From NCBI RefSeq assembly GCF_000616095.1, contig NZ_BAMS01000001.1, positions 1,240,001-1,304,000 on the forward strand: DNA of 64,000 nt. Direction: 5' to 3'. Below, piece by piece: positions 1 through 9,813 of this stretch (its first letter is position 1; each line of letters begins with the position of its first letter). Below the pieces are notes generated by a model that was not told the origin of the DNA, made no database searches, and was given only the letters and a program-made list of their open reading frames with translations. The position numbers were made by a program, and so were the translations under genes. Source of the DNA: Sneathiella glossodoripedis JCM 23214 (lineage in GTDB: Bacteria > Pseudomonadota > Alphaproteobacteria > Sneathiellales > Sneathiellaceae).

Positions 1-347
1 TGGTTTGGCAAATAGCTGACTTTCAAAATCGACGCCTGCTGAAAGATCCATATAGGCGTGTGTCGGCCTCGCAAAACAGTAAATGCAACCGTGTTCACAG
101 CCGCGATAGGGTTGATGGATCGGTCAAAGGGAAGATCAGGTGAGTGATTGCGAGTAATTATCGATTTTGGGTGTTCGATTGTGACGTGAGTTTTAAGTTT
201 ACTCTCTTCTGAAATTTCAGTCTGCCACCCATCGTAAAATACTTCACGTTCCTCTTGTAAAAAACGCGCCGAAGGATTTTGCGTAGTACCGCGACCTTTT
301 ACACGCCGGGTGTTAGCTTTATCTGCCAGAAAAAACGCCATATCCAT
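1..347 (-). CDS. PA0069-family radical SAM protein, N-terminal part, cut by window edge, apparent frameshift
   Basis: This is the N-terminal part of a radical SAM protein; the rest lies left of the window. Reading leftwards from the ATG at 345-347 (or the one at 339-341) gives a start followed by [14 protein letters not shown], typical of the PA0069 family. The conserved stretch [20 protein letters not shown], with the CxxxCxxC [4Fe-4S] cysteines, is seen only if one base is added in the ggg run at 109-111. Without it the frame shifts inside the motif. Radical SAM chemistry is expected; the substrate of this family is not established. The one-base gap may be a sequence error, as several other genes here show the same. 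Confidence 0.8.
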   Translation of the reverse strand, partial: MDMAFFLADKANTRRVKGRGTTQNPSARFLQEEREVFYDGWQTEISEESKLKTHVTIEHPKSIITRNHSPDLPFDRSINPIAAVNTVAFTVLRGRHTPIWIFQQASILKVSYLPN

Positions 348-383
348 ATTATAGCGTAAAAAAAGAACAAATGAAGAACAAAT

Positions 384-785
384 TTAGGCGTTGCTGGATA
401 AAATAGACAGACGATGAATGCTGGCTGCTTCAAGGAAACTAAACGCCGCTTCATCCAGTTCTTTGAAAGAAAAGGCAACCTGATTTTTGCCAAGAATTAT
501 CCGTGTTACCGTAGCTTTGCAGTTAACTGCTTGTCGGTGGCTAGGGTCATAGGATAGCTCTGTTACTTTTAGGACTTCTCCAACAGGGGGGCGACCAGTA
601 AAGTCGCGAACTCTAAATCCTCCCAGGCTCCAGTCGTAGGTCTGAAAGGACTTGCCAGCCATCACAAGCGATAACCTTGGAAGTTCAAATCTACGGTCTT
701 TACGATTATGTGACCGGTATTTACCCACAGTGAAAAATTTGACCATTGCCGTGCGAAAGTGTCCCCCAATAGATGATAGGGGCAT
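384..785 (-). CDS. PilZ-domain protein (putative c-di-GMP receptor)
   Basis: A 133-residue single-domain protein. It shows the two PilZ signatures: RxxxR at residues 28-32 (RKDRR) and DxSxxG at 51-56 (DWSLGG). In PilZ proteins these bind cyclic di-GMP. No signal peptide or membrane segment is seen, so it should be cytosolic. A second start at 746 (MVKFFTVG) would remove 13 residues; neither start has a clear ribosome site. It lies between the radical SAM gene and moaB on the same strand. The output controlled by this receptor cannot be told from context. Confidence 0.8.
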   Translation of the reverse strand: MPLSSIGGHFRTAMVKFFTVGKYRSHNRKDRRFELPRLSLVMAGKSFQTYDWSLGGFRVRDFTGRPPVGEVLKVTELSYDPSHRQAVNCKATVTRIILGKNQVAFSFKELDEAAFSFLEAASIHRLSILSSNA

Positions 786-881
786 TTTAGCCGTATATTT
801 ATTAACATTCCGTGATCAGCTTGATGAAAATTATCTAAACTTTCTCATACGGAAAATACGCTGACGGGCTTTGACTTTCAG

Positions 882-1430
882 TTAGCTTTTGCTTCTTTTT
901 TGATGTTCGTTGAGGCGATCAAACAATTCAACGAAATTGCAGGGCAGGAAACGGTAGTCAAGTTGATGGACAAGGATATCATCCCAAGCATCTTTCACTG
1001 CTCCGGTGGAGCCGGGAAGCGCAAATAGATATGTACCATCCGTAACACCGGCCGTTGCGCGGGATTGAATTGTTGAAGTGCCGATTTTTTGGTAGCTCAG
1101 CATTCGAAATAATTCGCCAAATCCTGGGATATGTTTTTCATAAAGGGCTTCAAAGGCCTCAGGTGTAACATCCCTGCCAGTAACACCCGTGCCGCCTGTG
1201 GAAATAACAACATCAACAGCGTCGGATGCAATCCAGTCCTTTAGGCAGGATTGGATTTCCAAAATCTCATCCTTGATGATCTTTCGATCTGCAAGAAGGT
1301 GTCCTGCCTTTTCAATCCTGTCAACCAAGGTTTGACCTGAGCGATCTTCTTGTAAACCGCGAGTGTCGGACACAGTTAATACGGCAATTTTTACAGGAAT
1401 AAAGGGACGGCTTTCATCAATTCCCGGCAT
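882..1430 (-). CDS. moaB: molybdenum cofactor biosynthesis protein MoaB
   Basis: A 182-residue MoaB/MogA-type protein. It has the family opening VKIAVLTVSDTRG near residue 13, the STGGTG motif near 78 and the PGSTGAVKDAWD segment near 140, which form the molybdopterin-binding pocket. MoaB/MogA proteins adenylylate molybdopterin before molybdate insertion. Length is normal for alphaproteobacterial MoaB. Its start overlaps by 14 bases the stop end of the upstream lytic transglycosylase gene on the same strand, suggesting translational coupling without a functional link. Confidence 0.93.
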   Translation of the reverse strand: MPGIDESRPFIPVKIAVLTVSDTRGLQEDRSGQTLVDRIEKAGHLLADRKIIKDEILEIQSCLKDWIASDAVDVVISTGGTGVTGRDVTPEAFEALYEKHIPGFGELFRMLSYQKIGTSTIQSRATAGVTDGTYLFALPGSTGAVKDAWDDILVHQLDYRFLPCNFVELFDRLNEHQKRSKS

Positions 1431-3224
1431 TGTCAGCTACCTTTTCATCTAAAATGTCCAGTGGATGATATTCAGGCCAGTGCCCTTGTGCAATATCATC
1501 AAGAGCTGGAAGTTCTTGTCCAAGGCGATGCCTGTAAATCCAGAAGTTGGTCAGGACACGTTTGATAAACCCACGTGTTTCACGGCTTTGCATGGCTTCG
1601 ATAAAGAATAATGGATCTTCGCTACCTTTTGCGCGCTTCTTCCATTTTATCAAATTTCCAGGTCCACCGTTATATGCAATAGCGAGGTAAAAAGATTATT
1701 TTCTACCGTATTGTCGCGCATCAAATACAAAAGATATTGCTGCCCGAGCTCTAGATTGTAGGAAGGATCAAATAATCGATTGTTTTTTCTGTTTCGCAAA
1801 GACTTGTCGCCCGCGATATAGCTGGCTGTTCTTGGCATGAGTTGCATCAGGCCTTTGGCGCCAGCAGGGCTTTGTGCTCTGCTGTAGAAACCAGATTCTT
1901 GCCGCATGAAAGCATAGAGAAGCGCACGATCAACTTTAAACCTATTTTTTGGTGCCCATTGTGGCAGTGGGTAAATTGCTGCATCCCATGGCTGATCTTT
2001 CCATTCCCACAAATATAATCCCATTCTCATAGCAACTGACGGAACTCCAATTCGCTCCGCAAACGAGAGAAGCATGGCAGCGTTATCAGTTCCAGTTGAG
2101 GCAAATTCGGTTCTAATTTCACGTTCAGAAAGATGATACTGCCCAGCCTCGCTAAGTGCCAGTGATCGGCGGATAGCCGGGCGCTTCAGGAGTTTACGAA
2201 GCGTTGCTTCCTTAAGCGGAGGTAATTCCCAGTTAAATGGTTTTTTGACCCCAAGCTGCCGCAGGGCTAACAAACCATAAAAAGTTCGTGGGTATTTGGC
2301 TGCTTTCAACAGATGAGCGTGTGTTTTTACAGGGTCTCCCAATTTAAGGAATGCACGCGATGCCCACCAGTTGGCGCGGGATGCGGTCCAATCAGTTTTC
2401 CGTTTGGTATTCGCCAGTGCGACAAAATGCTTAGCTGCTTTTGTGATCTGGTTCTGACGCCAGGCGGCAAGTCCGGCGGTCCAGTTTGCATGTGGCGTGA
2501 AGGAGGGCGCCTTTTTAAGGGCTCGATCAGCATACTCTATTGCCAGCTTGTCCTTGCCATAAAGAAAGAAGCTTTGCGCGATTTTTTCCTCAAGTTGAGC
2601 TGTTTCGACCCCATCCAGCAATTTCAGGATTTTTTTCTGATTTAGATATTCCGAAGCTGGGGTTGGTTGGCCGCGATACAGATATCGTCTGACAACACGT
2701 TTGGCATGAGCAACTTCGTTATTGGTCTGAGCTGAACGTTTCCGTTTGCTTTTATAGGCGCGAGAGACGAAAAAAGGTTGCCCCGGACCGGTACCACCAA
2801 GGTAGCCTTTGCGTTTGGGGCGTGGTGTTGGTTTCCAATCGGATAGATGACGGCTCACGGCAAGACGATAAAGATCGTCTGCAAATGGATGATCAGCATA
2901 GGATTTCATCCACATATGTAGCTCAGGATAGCTGGAGCGATATTTGGTTGGGTGCATGTAGCGTTGATATTGGACGTGACCAAGCAGGATTTTGTCGTCC
3001 AGTTTTTTGATAAGCCTGTCAGCTTTTTTCCAATCGCCGTTTGTTTGAAGATTGAAAATTTCTGCATAAAGAGCCGCGTCGGATTCGCTCAATATGCGTG
3101 GAAGTTCCTGAGCCTGACTTTGAGAAATTACTACCGTTAACGCAAACAGTGTGGCTAATATTCTTGCTGAGTTTTTCAAAGATGAGAGCAGCAAGGGAAA
3201 TCTACAGGTTAAATAGTTAAACAA
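1417..3224 (-). CDS. soluble lytic murein transglycosylase (Slt-type), frameshifted near its C-terminus
   Basis: A periplasmic peptidoglycan-cleaving enzyme of about 600 residues. It has an N-terminal signal sequence, a helical superhelix region, and a C-terminal SLT domain with the catalytic glutamate in AFMRQESGFY followed by GAKGLMQLMP. The reading frame breaks after NTVENNLF. Adding one T to the run at 1689-1693 restores the family motif YLAIAYNGGPGNLIKWKK and continues to a stop at 1417. I therefore treat 1650-3224 and 1417-1653 as one gene. If the deletion is real, the end of the SLT domain is lost. The gene overlaps moaB downstream. Confidence 0.88.
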
Positions 3225-3266
3225 AACAACACCAACTTAAGACAGGTTCAGATGGCTCACTAGCTA

Positions 3267-4091
3267 TCATGATGGCTCCAAAAGTGCAGCTTTTAGTTTG
3301 AGAAAATCCGCCCAAGCATGTTTTTTTGCAGCGGGATGTTCGATCAGGAAGGCAGGATGGAAAAGTGATAGCGTGCGGTAATCCTTTCCATTTATATGTG
3401 CCATTTCCCACTTTCCCCGTAATTTATTAATGCCTTCTTTTTTATCCAGCGTGAGTGCTGCCGCCTCCCCAAAGAGAAGAATGAATTTGGGTGCTTTTAG
3501 CTCGATATGGCGTTCAAGAAATGGACGGCATATGGTAATTTCTTCGCGTGTAGGCATCCGCCCCCCCGGTGGGCGCCAAGGAAGGCAGGCCATTAAATAC
3601 TGTTCTTCAATATTAAGACCAATGGCCCCAAGCATTTTTGTCAGCAATTCCCCTGCAGCTCCAGAAAAAGGCTCGCCGCTACGGTCTTCATCCGCTGATG
3701 GTGGGCGGTCGATAATCATTAATTCAGACTGCGCATTTCCTTTTGAAAACACAGAACTGGTTGCCAGTGCCTTTAAGGAGCAACCTTCAAAAGATTTGAT
3801 GGCTTGTCTTAATTCTTCCAGGCTGGATGCTTCCATCGCTGCTTTTTTCGCGCTCTCAATTGCGGCCGTGAAATTAATTGTCGGAGCAGGTTTAGGCCGG
3901 TTTTGTAGCGTGGATTGCAGCTTGGCACTGATGCTGATGGAAGGTTTGGGGGCTTTCGCGGGGGATTGAACAGGGCGAGTGGTGGAGCGTTCAAACCAGT
4001 TCACAGGTTCGTCCGTGATGGTTTCATCCACACCTGCTGAAAGGTAGAAGTCCAGTATTTCTTTAACGCTCAGTTCTGATTTCATGATCAT
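3267..4091 (-). CDS. uracil-DNA glycosylase, family 4-like, with divergent catalytic motif
   Basis: A DNA-repair glycosylase of the UDG superfamily that would remove uracil from DNA. The C-terminal two thirds carry SADEDRSGEPFSGAAGELL, the segment CLPWRPPGGRMPT and the closing LFHPAFL motif, all typical of alphaproteobacterial family-4-like enzymes. The usual GEAPG of motif A reads DRPPS here (before SADED), which removes the conserved Gly-Glu. I chose the ATG at 4089-4091 because an AAGGG lies 10 bases upstream; the longer frame to 4127 needs a GTG without such a site. It could be an active variant or a degenerate member. Confidence 0.82.
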   Translation of the reverse strand: MIMKSELSVKEILDFYLSAGVDETITDEPVNWFERSTTRPVQSPAKAPKPSISISAKLQSTLQNRPKPAPTINFTAAIESAKKAAMEASSLEELRQAIKSFEGCSLKALATSSVFSKGNAQSELMIIDRPPSADEDRSGEPFSGAAGELLTKMLGAIGLNIEEQYLMACLPWRPPGGRMPTREEITICRPFLERHIELKAPKFILLFGEAAALTLDKKEGINKLRGKWEMAHINGKDYRTLSLFHPAFLIEHPAAKKHAWADFLKLKAALLEPS

Positions 4092-4127
4092 AGCATAGCA
4101 GCCCTTTTCAAAAAACAGAACTGGCAC

Positions 4128-4396
4128 AGGATGAATTTTCTGACTATTGGACGTAAATTACTAGAAATTTCAGCCGTATCTTGTCTTTCCGTTCCAAGTC
4201 ACAGTTGCATTTTGCTCAATTCCCCAACGGAAGGGCAGAAAACTGCCGATATATTTGTAAAACGGGATTGACGCACCGCAAAAAAAATATAGTGTCGGTG
4301 AAAAAAAACATACTCAGGTGCGCATGGGAAAATTGTAATCTTCGAAAAACAGTGCCTGAATATTGAGTCCAATGTAGATGCTAGAAGAGGCTGGTT
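4128..4396. other. intergenic region between divergent UDG and ETF-QO genes
   Basis: No gene is seen here. The stretch must carry the promoters of the divergent uracil-DNA glycosylase and ETF-QO genes, but I see no convincing -35/-10 pair. An AAGAGG at about 4383-4388 serves as ribosome site for the ATG at 4397. Confidence 0.4.
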
Positions 4397-6046
4397 ATGG
4401 AACGGGAATCTATGGAATTTGATGTTGTAATTGTCGGTGGCGGTCCAGCAGGATTGTCAGCAGCGATTAAATTACGACAGTTAAGCGCAGAAGCCGGGCT
4501 TGATCTAAGTGTCTGCGTTTTGGAAAAAGGCTCTGAAATCGGCGCTCATATTCTTTCTGGCAACGTGTTCGAAACGCGCGCGCTGGATGAACTGATTCCT
4601 GACTGGAAAGAAAAGGGTGCGCCGCTTAATACCCCGGTAAAAGCAGAGAAATTTTATTTCATGACGGAACATAGTGAAATGCGGTTCCCGAATATGCTGT
4701 TGCCAAAAGACCTGCACAATAAAGGCAATTATATCATCAGCCTCGGAAACCTGTGCCGTTGGCTTGCAGAGCAGGCTGAAGAAATGGGGGTAGAGGTCTA
4801 TCCTGGATTCGCGGCTGCCGAAGTTCTCTATCATGAAGATGGTAGCGTAAAAGGTGTGGCAACCGGTGATATGGGTGTCGGTCGTGACGGGGAGAAGAAA
4901 CCTACCTATGAGCCCGGCATGGAACTGCATGCAAAATATACCCTGTTTGCAGAAGGGGTGCGTGGCTCCCTGACCAAGGTGCTTTTTGATAAGTTTGATC
5001 TGCGGAAAGATTGTGATCCACAGGCATTTGGCATTGGTATTAAGGAAATTTGGGACCTCGATCCTGAAAAGCATCAGGAAGGCACTATTTTCCACACCTT
5101 TGGTTGGCCTCTCAAGTCAGATACCTATGGTGGTTCCTTCGTATATCATCTGGAAAACAATCAGGCGTATGTCGGATTTGTGGTGGCGCTTGATTACAGC
5201 AATCCATATCTGTCGCCATATGATGAGTTTCAGCGTTTCAAGACCCATCCAATGATGAAAGAGATGCTCGCGGGTGGCAAGCGAGTGGCCTACGGCGCGC
5301 GAGCAATTAACGAAGGTGGTTTCCAGTCTGTTCCGGAACTGGTGTTTCCGGGCGGTGCCGTCATCGGATGTTCAGCTGGTTTCCTGAATGTGCCCAAAAT
5401 CAAAGGCACACATACAGCAATGAAAAGTGGCATGATGGCAGCCGAGGCTGCATTCAATGCGCTGAAAGAGGGCGGTGACAACCCTGTTAAGACATTGGAG
5501 GAATATCCGGAACTTTACAAACAGTCCTGGGTTTACAAAGAGCTATATAAGGTCCGTAACGCGAAACCTGCATTCCGTTGGGGGCTGCTGGCGGGTACAC
5601 TGTATACCGGTATCTCTCTTAAATTGTTCCAGGGTAAAGAGCCATGGACTTTCGAAGTTCATGATGATCATTCGCAACTTAAAAAGGCCAGCGAATGTGA
5701 AAAAATTGAATATCCGAAATATGATGGTGTTTATAGTTTCGACAAACCATCTTCAGTATTCCTTTCCGCGACAAATCACGAAGAAGATCAGCCAATTCAT
5801 TTGACGCTGAAGGATGACAGTGTCCCGGTTAATGTGAATTACAAGGAATATGCAGGCCCTGAACAGCGGTTCTGCCCTGCAGGTGTTTATGAGTTCCTGA
5901 CTGACGACGATGGATCAAATCCAAGGTTGCAGATCAATGCTCAGAACTGTGTTCACTGTAAAACATGCGACATCAAGGATCCGACACAGAATATTAACTG
6001 GGTTGTTCCTGAAGGTGCAGGTGGCCCAAATTATCCAAACATGTAG
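4397..6046 (+). CDS. electron transfer flavoprotein-ubiquinone oxidoreductase
   Basis: ETF-QO takes electrons from reduced electron-transfer flavoprotein, produced by acyl-CoA and amino-acid dehydrogenases, and passes them to ubiquinone at the inner membrane. The 549 residues match the family length. A Rossmann FAD motif ([14 protein letters not shown]) lies near residue 10. The C-terminus has the [4Fe-4S] cysteines in [10 protein letters not shown] and [13 protein letters not shown], ending in GGPNYPNM as usual. It stands alone between the UDG and TPR genes. It fits with the acyl-CoA dehydrogenase, fadD and CoA-transferase genes elsewhere in the window. Confidence 0.97.
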   Translation: MERESMEFDVVIVGGGPAGLSAAIKLRQLSAEAGLDLSVCVLEKGSEIGAHILSGNVFETRALDELIPDWKEKGAPLNTPVKAEKFYFMTEHSEMRFPNMLLPKDLHNKGNYIISLGNLCRWLAEQAEEMGVEVYPGFAAAEVLYHEDGSVKGVATGDMGVGRDGEKKPTYEPGMELHAKYTLFAEGVRGSLTKVLFDKFDLRKDCDPQAFGIGIKEIWDLDPEKHQEGTIFHTFGWPLKSDTYGGSFVYHLENNQAYVGFVVALDYSNPYLSPYDEFQRFKTHPMMKEMLAGGKRVAYGARAINEGGFQSVPELVFPGGAVIGCSAGFLNVPKIKGTHTAMKSGMMAAEAAFNALKEGGDNPVKTLEEYPELYKQSWVYKELYKVRNAKPAFRWGLLAGTLYTGISLKLFQGKEPWTFEVHDDHSQLKKASECEKIEYPKYDGVYSFDKPSSVFLSATNHEEDQPIHLTLKDDSVPVNVNYKEYAGPEQRFCPAGVYEFLTDDDGSNPRLQINAQNCVHCKTCDIKDPTQNINWVVPEGAGGPNYPNM

Positions 6047-6175
6047 GATAAAACCGGTTGTTTATGACTGGTTATCACTGAAAATGTAATTATCTCTGTT
6101 ATCAAGCGGTGGGATATACTTTAATGTCTATTGCATGAAGTTGAAGATCGTCTTGATAACAGGGGCAGTTGATAA

Positions 6176-7932
6176 ATGTCGCAGCAAATTGGCCGCAAAC
6201 TAATCAGATTGGCAGCAGGAGTTGGGCTGTTAATTGGCGGAGGATGTTCGGCTGTCGGGCCCGGCACCGGGCGTGATTATGCTCCTGAAGTCTTTATGGA
6301 TGAAGGTGGCGTCTCCAAGGACATTCCCGAAACTCTGGCGGGACAATATCTTGCCGGACGGCACGCTCTTCGTGAGGAAGATACCGAGCAGGCTTATCGG
6401 TTTTTCTACAAAGCCTATTCGGGAAATGATCAGGATGCACTCCTTCGTGATTACACATTCCGATCCGCTCTCGCCAACGGAAATATGCAAACTGCTTTGA
6501 CGTTGGCTCAGAAAATCCTTCAGGAAGATAATCGGGATAATGAAATGGCGCGCTTGGTCGTGATCCTGAACGCGATCAAGGAAGGGCGAACTGAAGAAGC
6601 ATATGGTGAGCTGCAAAAAGTCGATCCACGTGGCATTAATATCCTTTTGAAACCCGTTTTGAGTGCTTGGGTCTTGCTAGCAAGTTCCGAGCAGGCTGCG
6701 GCGATCGAAAGTCTGGATCAACTTGATCGATATGATGGTTTCAAGTTGCTTAAATCCTATCATCTGGCGTTGTTGGCGCATCAGGCCGGGATGGTTGATC
6801 TGGCCGCAGAGCAGTATGAGGCCGCTTTGAAAGGGCCGTCCGGCCAATCGGTCAGACTGGTGCAATCTTATGGCACGTTTTTGATTGAAACAGGCCGCGC
6901 TGATGACGCCAGAAAACTGTTCGAAGACTACAAAAAACGCTTTCCACAAAGCCCCACAATCAACAAGCTGTTGGAACTGGTGGGGGATGGCAAAAGCATT
7001 AATCCGCTGATTTCCAACCCACTAGAGGGAGCGGCAGAGGCGCTTTATAGTTCTGCTGCGATAATCGGGCAGGAGCAGGCAAGCTCGACTGCAATTACAA
7101 TGGCGTATTTTGCTTGATGTTGCGGCCGGACCTGACGGTTGCGAATGTGTTGTTGGCGGAGTTGTTTGAAGATCGCGATCAGGATGAAAAAGCGCTGGAG
7201 TATTATGAGCGGGTTCCAGAAAAATCCCCCTATTTTCTGAATGCACAGATTCGTGTCGCCTGGTTGAAATACAAACTTGGCCAGGAAGATAACGCGCTCG
7301 CCAGTGTAAAGAAGCTCGCAAAAGAAAACCCTGCTGAAATTGAGCCATTAATTGTCCTCGCCGATATGAGTCGTGACCGTAAAGATTGGGGCGGCGCTGC
7401 GCGTGCTTACAGCAAGGCAATTGATAATATTGGCGATGCTAAAGGGCGGTTATGGTCTCTTCTATATGCGCGCGGTATTGCCTATGAGCGGATGAAGGTC
7501 TGGGAGAAGGCAGAGGCAGATTTATTGGCCGCGCTGGAGTTACGCCCGGATCATCCGCAAATATTGAATTATCTGGGGTACTCTTGGGCGGACCGCGGTG
7601 AGAAGCTTGATGAGGCAAAAAAACTCTTGATCAAAGCTGTCTCTCTTCGGCCGCAAGATGGGTATATTGTTGACAGTCTCGGCTGGCTTTACTATCGCGT
7701 GGAAGATTTCAGAAACGCGACTTTGCAACTGGAAAAGGCCGTATCGCTACAACCCGAAGATCCGACAATTAATGACCATTTGGGCGACGCTTACTGGCGT
7801 GTCGGGCGAAAAGATGAGGCACGTTACCAATGGCAACGGGCTTTGTGGCTGGAGCCCGAACCAGATCAGATCCCTTTAATTCAAAACAAGTTAAAAAACG
7901 GGCTGCCACCGATTGATCAGAAAACCAAATGA
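6176..7932 (+). CDS. TPR-repeat lipoprotein, split by an apparent frameshift
   Basis: An outer-membrane-type lipoprotein with tetratricopeptide repeats, about 585 residues. The N-terminus has a signal peptide ending in a lipobox (IGGGC, cysteine near residue 24). TPR units follow through most of the protein, most clearly near the C-terminus (LGYSWADRGEKLDEA, DSLGWLYYRVEDF, DHLGDAYWRVGRKDEA). The frame breaks near 7103-7114. Adding one T at GCTTGATG gives the continuous AYFALMLRPDLTVANVLLAEL expected of the family. The stop overlaps the ispE start (ATGA), so the two are coupled. It probably acts as an envelope scaffold; no specific partner can be named. Confidence 0.88.
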
Positions 7933-8786
7933 CCCATTCGGTAACAGCACGGGCGAAAATCAACCTGACCCTTGAAGTGACAGGGCGCCGGGTGGACGGG
8001 TACCATACCCTGCAGAGCGTAGTTGTTTTCACCCAATACGGTGACCAACTGTCAGTCTCAAAAAGCGATCACTTGGAGCTTGAATGCAGAGGACCCTTCT
8101 CCGAAGGGCTGGGTACTGGTGCAGATAACCTTGTTTTGCGCGCTGCAAAAGCAGTTCAGGACTATGCTGGCGTTGGGCTGGGCGCGAAAATTACCCTGAC
8201 TAAAAATTTGCCTGTCGCTTCCGGGATTGGAGGTGGGTCTGCTGATGCCGCTAGCACTCTACTTCTTCTAAATCGGTTGTGGGATCTGAACATTTCACAG
8301 GGTGAGTTATTGAAACTGGCTGCTACTCTTGGGGCGGACGTGCCGGCTTGTGTCACGGGGAAGCCTCTGTTGATGGAGGGTATTGGCGATAAAATAACGC
8401 CCCTTCAACAATTTCCAGGTCTGCCAATTCTGTTGGTTAACCCCGCTCATGCGGTCGAAACACCAACTGTATTCAGGCAGTTGAATTTTCTGGAAAAGAA
8501 GGCGAGACCGGTTCCATCGTTATCGCTAAGTTCGGTAACTTTGGATGACATTATCTGTGGGCGAAATGATCTGCAGGCTCCGGCGATTGAATTGTTACCC
8601 GTGATTGAGGATGTTTTGGCCGTCCTAAGTCAGCAAAGCGGTGTACTCCTTACGAGAATGAGTGGAAGCGGGGCAACCTGCTTTGCCCTGTTTGACAGCG
8701 CAGATGATTGTATCAAGGCAGGGGATCAAATTCGGAAACTTCAACCTGCGTGGTGGGTGCAGGATACATTTATCGAAGGTGGGTAG
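7929..8786 (+). CDS. ispE: 4-diphosphocytidyl-2-C-methyl-D-erythritol kinase
   Basis: IspE phosphorylates CDP-methylerythritol in the non-mevalonate (MEP) isoprenoid pathway. The 285-residue protein has the GHMP-kinase N-terminal motif (ARAKINLTLEVTGRRVDGYH), the ATP loop PVASGIGGGSADAAS near residue 95 and the C-terminal MSGSGATCFALF. The length is normal. Its ATG overlaps the stop of the upstream TPR gene by four bases, a pairing common in alphaproteobacteria. Confidence 0.97.
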   Translation: MTHSVTARAKINLTLEVTGRRVDGYHTLQSVVVFTQYGDQLSVSKSDHLELECRGPFSEGLGTGADNLVLRAAKAVQDYAGVGLGAKITLTKNLPVASGIGGGSADAASTLLLLNRLWDLNISQGELLKLAATLGADVPACVTGKPLLMEGIGDKITPLQQFPGLPILLVNPAHAVETPTVFRQLNFLEKKARPVPSLSLSSVTLDDIICGRNDLQAPAIELLPVIEDVLAVLSQQSGVLLTRMSGSGATCFALFDSADDCIKAGDQIRKLQPAWWVQDTFIEGG

Positions 8787-8792
8787 GAATTT

Positions 8793-9614
8793 ATGAGGCG
8801 ATTGGGGGGGATATACTGCAATCTGATTCTGATTGCCCTGTCGCTGATTGCCTGCAGTACCCCTTCACGCAATTTTCAGCCACCGGTCCGTTTCAACAGC
8901 CCGGTAATCTCAGATGAAGCGTTGGTTTGGCAGGGGGGACGTATTGCTGTTCCGGTGCGGGGATCTGCAGGATCCCTGATTACAACCAATCCCTCAGGCC
9001 CCGATTTGCATGAGCTTGCGGGCGCAAAACCAAATACACGCTGGCCCGTCATTTTAATTCTGGAAGCTTGTTCTGAAGACAGTCCACCCCGGCTCTTGCA
9101 TGCGCTCGCAGAGCAGGGGTTTGTTGCCATTTCGCTTTCCAGTCATCAACGCAGGCATGTGCTGTCCCCCTGTCAAAGGGGCACACAAACAGACGAGGCG
9201 GATGCTGAGTTTCAAAGATTAAAGCAGGCCGAGTTGGTCTATGCAATGCGGCTGCTGAAAACGGCGTCTTGGGTGGATGAAAACAATATTTTTTTGCTCG
9301 GACAAAAAGAAAGCGCCAATTTGGTCGCGCGCATCAATGATAGCAGTCTTCGGGGCCGTATACTGGTAAACTGGCCCTGTATTGAGGATAACACCGGGGC
9401 CTCGATAGTTTCTGGGGACAGCCCGGTATTCACGGTTTTCACCGCCGCAAAGCCTGAGCAGACGGGTGCTATCAAACATTGCGAAGGGTTGCTGTCTGTA
9501 AATACAAACAATCAGTCTGTAACGCTGCATCAGTCCTACGCGCTGAATGTTTTACTGGAACCAATTGCCTTTACACAACTGCTGCAATTCATGGACCGAC
9601 AGCTTTTTCGATAA
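8793..9614 (+). CDS. alpha/beta-hydrolase-like lipoprotein, function unknown
   Basis: A 273-residue protein with a lipoprotein signal peptide (LILIALSLIAC, cysteine near residue 21). The mature part resembles an alpha/beta-hydrolase layout (WPVILILEAC, then LLHALAEQGFVAISLSSHQRR, then NNIFLLGQKESANLVARI). In the elbow position a glutamine-lysine replaces the nucleophile of GxSxG, so it is probably not catalytic by the usual triad. It starts 6 bases after ispE and likely shares its transcript. I do not recognise a characterised homologue. Confidence 0.6.
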   Translation: MRRLGGIYCNLILIALSLIACSTPSRNFQPPVRFNSPVISDEALVWQGGRIAVPVRGSAGSLITTNPSGPDLHELAGAKPNTRWPVILILEACSEDSPPRLLHALAEQGFVAISLSSHQRRHVLSPCQRGTQTDEADAEFQRLKQAELVYAMRLLKTASWVDENNIFLLGQKESANLVARINDSSLRGRILVNWPCIEDNTGASIVSGDSPVFTVFTAAKPEQTGAIKHCEGLLSVNTNNQSVTLHQSYALNVLLEPIAFTQLLQFMDRQLFR

Positions 9615-9680
9615 AAATCCGAATAAAGTCATTTTAAGGCTTGAGCTTGCCGAACAGTTTATATAGAAAGAGGGCCGCAT

Positions 9681-9755
9681 TGGGGTGTCGCCAAGTGGTA
9701 AGGCAACGGGTTTTGATCCCGTCATGCGCAGGTTCGAATCCTGCCACCCCAGCCA
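9681..9755 (+). tRNA. tRNA-Gln (anticodon TTG)
   Basis: A full cloverleaf can be drawn: acceptor TGGGGTG pairs with CACCCCA, the anticodon loop TTTTGAT presents TTG, the T arm has GGTTCGAATCC, and the encoded CCA ends at 9755. Its 3' 18 bases are repeated at 19268-19285 and form the left attachment site of an island. The tRNA itself remains intact. Confidence 0.97.
9738..9755 (+). repeat. attL core: 18-bp 3' end of tRNA-Gln
   Basis: The sequence atcctgccaccccagcca is found here and again at 19268-19285 in the same orientation. Extending left, three more bases match except for one A/G change. A tyrosine integrase gene starts 59 bases downstream, the usual arrangement of a tRNA-targeting island. 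Confidence 0.92.
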
Positions 9756-9813
9756 CTCCTTCTTCATATCCTTGTAATACCTGAATAAGAGCGCTTTTCG
9801 TAACGCTTGAGCT

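Noticed and set aside
2313-2645. A 110-codon plus-strand frame within the lytic transglycosylase gene
   Set aside because: It is a shadow of a strongly conserved gene on the other strand.
3430-3969. A 179-codon plus-strand frame
   Set aside because: It is antisense to the uracil-DNA glycosylase gene, whose motifs are clear.
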